Assembly: GCA_947630725.1 (NCBI GenBank)
Contig: CANRIS010000023.1
Coordinates: 1-38,205 of the forward strand
Reading direction: 5' to 3'
DNA length: 38,205 nucleotides
Source of the DNA: an uncultured Clostridia bacterium
GTDB lineage: Bacteria; Bacillota; Clostridia; Lachnospirales; CAG-274
In this document: positions 34,813-38,205 of the stretch, in pieces
Layout: the number at the start of each line of letters is the position of its first letter
Numbering within the stretch: the stretch's first letter is position 1
Notes under the pieces: generated by a model
What the model saw: only the letters and a program-made list of their open reading frames with translations
Database searches by the model: none
Told to the model about the DNA's origin: nothing
Program-made: the position numbers and the translations under genes

Positions 34813-35013
34813 TTATTTTTTGAAAATTTCTTTGATAAACTCCCACGCCGCCTGCGCCTTATCGGGCGCGACAATAAGCGTTACTACGAACGTGACCGCT
34901 ATGATGATTGCCGCTAGTATAATCACGGCAGGCAAGCGTATAAAGCAAGCCGCTAACCAATCAAGCGCACGTGACGTTTTCGGGTGTTTTAGCTTTTCGT
35001 TTTCCTCGTCCAT
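34813..35013 (-). CDS. Single-span membrane protein
   Basis: 66 residues, start overlapping the upstream stop (TAATG). Charged N-terminus, one membrane helix at about 26-50 (L-P-A-V-I-I-L-A-A-I-I-I-A-V-T-F-V-V-T), then A-W-E-F-I-K-E-I-F-K-K. Single-span proteins between fibre and holin genes are common in Firmicute phages and may be holin partners. No family named. Confidence 0.75.
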   Translation of the reverse strand: MDEENEKLKHPKTSRALDWLAACFIRLPAVIILAAIIIAVTFVVTLIVAPDKAQAAWEFIKEIFKK

Positions 35014-35336
35014 TACTCTACCGCCTCAAGCTCGTTTATCCGAGCGCGCCACACCGCTCGTTGCCTTTTCGTCTGCTCGTACTCTTCCGCCGTAAGCAAA
35101 CCCTCTGCGTACTTTATCGCCTTGTAATCCGTGTCTGCAAGTGCACGTTTGAGCTCCGCTATTTCCTGCTCCGCTTGCTCTTTTGCGGACGGCGATGGGA
35201 TTGCTTGTATTTGAAAACGCCTGTTGCCCTCTTCATCGGGCGCAATTTCAACAATCACAAGCCCGTTCTCGTTGCAAAACTGAGCACGCTCACCGTAATG
35301 TTCATCTTCGTAAAAAATGTCGCCTATTTTATACAT
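35013..35336 (-). CDS. Fibre-associated small protein
   Basis: 107 residues behind TAGGAGG, 13 bases after the fibre stop. N-terminus G-D-I-F-Y-E-D-E-H-Y-G-E-R-A-Q-F-C-N-E-N-G split by a strand (beta hairpin), then I-Q-A-I-P-S-P-S, then a helical stretch with K-A-I-K-Y-A-E-G-L-L-T-A-E-E-Y and R-A-V-W-R-A-R-I-N-E-L-E. This outline is typical of the small genes right after tail-fibre genes in Firmicute phages, often called tail or fibre-assembly proteins. Role inferred from position. Confidence 0.77.
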   Translation of the reverse strand: MYKIGDIFYEDEHYGERAQFCNENGLVIVEIAPDEEGNRRFQIQAIPSPSAKEQAEQEIAELKRALADTDYKAIKYAEGLLTAEEYEQTKRQRAVWRARINELEAVE

Positions 35337-35349
35337 AATTTACCTCCTA

Positions 35350-38205
35350 TTAGTGACCTATCGCTATATATATAATCTGTCCCGCCTCACTAAATCCTTT
35401 TTGATATGTGAAACTTGTTGTCGTTGTGTCTGTAACTTTTAAAGCTTGGAACCAAGTCTCCGCACCAGAACCAGTCTTATAACATTGTACTAAAACCACA
35501 GGCGGATTCGTAAAGGAGGCAAGGAAAGTAACACTTCTACTACCAGTTCCTTCTGATTCAGATAACGTACGTCCTTGAACCATCAATTGATTGCTCTTAT
35601 CTTTCCCTGAGATAACAGAATATACTTGTTTGTCGGTTATTATTCCCCCTATGGTGACTCCACCCAATACTGACGAAGTTGCCTTTGGTAATGTATAAGA
35701 AGTCTTTGTATCTGTCCACGGGACATTGACAACAGCTTGTCCAGAGCCGTTGACTTGCACGGGATATGTGCGTCCCGATGTAGACGAAGCCGTATTTGCC
35801 GCAACCGTCTGCGTTGTTGCCGAGCCTAGCTTTATACCGCCCAAAGTGGTTGACGTAGCTTTCGGAAGTGTATATATCGGAATATTCGGCTTATTTTTCA
35901 AATCGGCGTATGAGCCTGTTGTGGCAACGGTTGCAAGACCGTCCAACTTAGTCTTATCCTCTTTTGACATCGTACCACGATGTGTCGTCGTCGCGTTAAA
36001 TGTGCTCGCCATGCTCTCATCTATAACAGCTTTTCTAACAGCATTAGGCGTTGCTCCGCCGTCATCGGAAGTATAAGACGAACAATTTGCTGCGGGGTGT
36101 AACTTAGCAACACCTATTGTGTTCGTATTAGCTGTAATTCCTTTAACCGTAATAGTCGTGCCACTCTTGCTCGCCGAAATTCCATTTGAACCCGTGACAG
36201 ACTGTACCGCCGTGCTTGCTGTCGACTGCGCCGCACTTGCCGCACTTGCCGCATTATCGGCAGTTGTTTTGACTTCATCTATATCGCTCGTCAATGCTAC
36301 CGTCCCTTCTTTTAGAGGGAAAACATATCTATATGTTTGAGAGCCGTTTTTATGCAGTATAAAAGCACCGTTTATACGGCCTGAAATTTTAACGGCGGAC
36401 AAACTCGCTGAACAACTATCGCTCGTTCCAAAACTCTTTTCCCCTGTTATCAATTGGGTTGTGTCTGTCGTAACAAATGTCGCGTCTTTTGTGACAGTTA
36501 CCGTCCCGCCGCTTGCTGTGACCGCTGTAACAGCGTTTCCGCTTCCGCTCTGCGTATCTTTAATTGACTGTAAGGCACTGTCTGCCTTGTCGATTGACCC
36601 TTGTAGACTGCTGTCTAATTTCTGCTTTGTGATAGCTCCATCAGCTATATTCGTAAATTTTTGGTCATTCACCCATTGTTCCGTCGCGATTTTCTTGTCT
36701 TTGATATACCCGCCATTTGTGTTGACAAACAAGCTGTTCGCCGCTGTGCTAGCACTCCATTTGAGCGTGCCAGTTGGCGATGTAATATAACTGCCTGTAT
36801 ATGTGTATGTCGCTTGCATTAAATTGACATTTAAGTCAAACGTAAAATACCCATTGCATTTCAAATAAACAATAGTTTTGTTGGTATCTTGTCTATAAAG
36901 CACAATATCAACCACTTTGAGCGCATTTGTTGTATCGTCGCCCAAATCAACCAAAGACCCCGTTTCGCCGCTCCTGTTAGATACAATAGCATTGATGTAA
37001 GACATATTTGTTTTTGTCCAACCGCCAATGCGCCCTGTGATAATCACGCTCGCATAGTTGCCGTCATTATCTATGGGGAGTTCTGCAATTGGATAATACC
37101 AAGGTGTCCCAGCCGCGTTACTCTTTTGATTTATACGCTTCAAATTATTAAACGTTAAATTCGTAATTCTGTCCCCGATGTCAGTCAATGACTTTGGCAA
37201 CCCGTCAATCTTACTTTGTGCAATCGCCGCCGTATCGCTTATATCGCCGTTTACAATCGTCTTATCCGCTATCTTTGCGCTTGTAACTGCGTTGTTATCA
37301 ATATCCGCCGTCCCGACCGTAGCCTTAAACGCCAAAGCCTTTAACCGTCCAAACCACCTTTTAATTTTCCCAAACAGCGTCGCCGCATTTTCACCGCTCG
37401 CTATATTCGTATTATCAGCTGTATAATCTGCAAAAGTGACGACCGTATCTTTAAGCTCGCCACCACTCAAATTGACCTTTTTATTTTCAAGCTGTTTTTC
37501 AGCCGCTGTTGCCCTGTCCGTCTCAACTTTGATAGCCGCGTTCCTGTCCGTGACTTCCTTTGTGATAGCCGCCCCTCTCGCCGATGTTTCAGCCGCGATT
37601 GCGTCCGCGTTTTTCTTTTCTGCCGTTTCCGCCCTAGTCTTTTCTGCCGCAACCGCATTATTCGCTGTATCTGCCGCGCTCTGTGCCGCGCCTATAGCCG
37701 TGTCTTGCGACGTGTTTTTACTCTCTATATTTGTAGCGCGTGTCTTTAACTCCGCTATATCATCCGCATTTTTCTTGCCCTTGTCACCTGCGTATGCCGT
37801 ATTCGCTGTCTCTCCAAGCGGCGCGCTAATTTCAGCATACGTTTCCCCCGTCCACCTATACGCCAAGTTTGTATCTTTCGCAATATAGATTTTCCCACTT
37901 TCGCCCGTCGTGGGGAAGCTAACGCGCGTGGAATACTCCAAAACTTGCGTTAAGTCTGTCTTTACTTTATCCGCTAGCTTTTCTTCCGTGACCGCCGCGT
38001 CATCAATATCCGCCGTCCCGACCGTAGCCTTAAACGCCAAAGCCTTTAACCGTCCAAACCACCTTTTAATTTTCCCAAACAGCGTCGCCGCATTTTCACC
38101 GCTCGCTATATTCGTATTATCAGCTGTATAATCTGCAAAAGTGACGACCGTATCTTTAAGCTCGCCACCACTCAAATTGACCTTTTTATTTTCAAGCTGT
38201 TTTTC
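35350..38205 (-). CDS. Tail fibre, main part (joins 1-620 across the contig end)
   Basis: 952 codons here, in frame with the part at 1-620, so the full fibre has 1132 residues. In joined numbering: module A 182-249 and module B 417-484 are identical 68-residue units (N-L-S-G-G-E-L-K-D..., W-F-G-R-L-K-A-L-A-F-K-A); between them are V-S-F-P-T-T-G-E-S-G-K-I-Y-I-A and a coiled coil of A-A-E-K-T-R-type repeats. Residues about 520-640 form a beta-rich domain (W-Y-Y-P-I-A-E-L-P), possibly sugar-binding. Further on are two Y-T-L-P-K-A-T-S units, and the last 90 residues (S-R-S-V-T-F, P-P-V-V-L-V-Q, end I-Y-I-A-I-G-H) resemble H-type-lectin-like tips. Receptor binding is inferred. Confidence 0.88.
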   Translation of the reverse strand, partial: EKQLENKKVNLSGGELKDTVVTFADYTADNTNIASGENAATLFGKIKRWFGRLKALAFKATVGTADIDDAAVTEEKLADKVKTDLTQVLEYSTRVSFPTTGESGKIYIAKDTNLAYRWTGETYAEISAPLGETANTAYAGDKGKKNADDIAELKTRATNIESKNTSQDTAIGAAQSAADTANNAVAAEKTRAETAEKKNADAIAAETSARGAAITKEVTDRNAAIKVETDRATAAEKQLENKKVNLSGGELKDTVVTFADYTADNTNIASGENAATLFGKIKRWFGRLKALAFKATVGTADIDNNAVTSAKIADKTIVNGDISDTAAIAQSKIDGLPKSLTDIGDRITNLTFNNLKRINQKSNAAGTPWYYPIAELPIDNDGNYASVIITGRIGGWTKTNMSYINAIVSNRSGETGSLVDLGDDTTNALKVVDIVLYRQDTNKTIVYLKCNGYFTFDLNVNLMQATYTYTGSYITSPTGTLKWSASTAANSLFVNTNGGYIKDKKIATEQWVNDQKFTNIADGAITKQKLDSSLQGSIDKADSALQSIKDTQSGSGNAVTAVTASGGTVTVTKDATFVTTDTTQLITGEKSFGTSDSCSASLSAVKISGRINGAFILHKNGSQTYRYVFPLKEGTVALTSDIDEVKTTADNAASAASAAQSTASTAVQSVTGSNGISASKSGTTITVKGITANTNTIGVAKLHPAANCSSYTSDDGGATPNAVRKAVIDESMASTFNATTTHRGTMSKEDKTKLDGLATVATTGSYADLKNKPNIPIYTLPKATSTTLGGIKLGSATTQTVAANTASSTSGRTYPVQVNGSGQAVVNVPWTDTKTSYTLPKATSSVLGGVTIGGIITDKQVYSVISGKDKSNQLMVQGRTLSESEGTGSRSVTFLASFTNPPVVLVQCYKTGSGAETWFQALKVTDTTTTSFTYQKGFSEAGQIIYIAIGH
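37297..37500. repeat. 204-bp direct repeat in the fibre gene, copy B
   Basis: Identical to 38002-38205; unit spacing is 705 bp, in frame (235 codons). Encodes the 68-residue module B. Perfect identity at DNA level points to recent duplication or gene conversion. Confidence 0.93.
38002..38205. repeat. 204-bp direct repeat in the fibre gene, copy A, ending at the contig edge
   Basis: Identical to 37297-37500. The contig ends exactly at the last repeated base. Bases 38129-38205 also equal bases 1-77, the overlap by which the contig closes on itself. Confidence 0.93.

Noticed and set aside
35350..38205. Diversity-generating retroelement acting on the fibre
   Set aside because: No reverse transcriptase gene and no template/variable repeat pair with adenine-specific differences; the repeats are identical.

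Overview
The window looks like an essentially complete, circularly closing genome of a tailed bacteriophage (siphovirus type) of a Gram-positive host, most likely a gut Firmicute/Clostridia. Evidence: a full HK97-type head and non-contractile tail module with a tape-measure gene; A/G-rich Shine-Dalgarno sites (AAAAGGAG); sigma-A-like promoters with extended -10 boxes; Firmicute-phage families (gp157, RAD52-like annealase, winged-helix replisome organizer, ParB-methyltransferase next to terminase). All genes I can support lie on the minus strand. The last 77 bases (38129-38205) equal the first 77, so the circle would be about 38,128 bp. The break lies inside the tail-fibre gene, at the end of a 204-bp repeat.

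Layout in transcription order (high to low coordinate). The tail fibre runs 620->1 and continues 38205->35350. A fibre-associated and membrane-protein block follows (33480-35336) with a sigma-region-4-like regulator (33261-33476), ending at a terminator (33125-33153). Next is a cassette of low-complexity virion-type proteins plus a Cys-His-Asp hydrolase (29711-33111), ending at a second terminator (29666-29698). An early region (17274-29574) holds several short transcription units, each from its own strong promoter: two-HTH regulator, DNA methyltransferase, VSR/DUF559-like nuclease, replication initiator, gp157, XRE regulator, RAD52-like annealase, NinB-like protein, ERCC4 nuclease and many small proteins. 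Then come ParB, an HNH endonuclease and a methyltransferase, small and large terminase, portal, minor head protein, a leader with three hairpins, scaffold, major capsid, connectors, tail tube, tail chaperones, tape measure, tail tip and back to the fibre.

The most notable observations are these. (1) The capsid gene ends in an A AAA AAA heptamer from which a -1 shift opens a 247-codon extension that has no start site of its own, so a long capsid form is likely. The tail chaperone has a T TTT TTT heptamer of the same kind. (2) A ParB-methyltransferase gene is split inside a CxxC...CxC zinc ribbon by an HNH gene that carries a consensus promoter of the phage's own early class. (3) A roughly 66-nt, two-hairpin element occurs in three intergenic gaps, each time fitting exactly between a stop codon and the next Shine-Dalgarno, with compensatory stem changes. 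(4) Two long structured leaders, one pseudoknotted with a sequestered ribosome site (ParB) and one with two hairpins whose loops are complementary (nuclease gene). (5) Three tandem hairpins with a conserved 12-nt loop precede the scaffold/capsid genes. No integrase, clear endolysin, DNA polymerase, helicase, SSB, tRNA, CRISPR array or reverse transcriptase was recognised.
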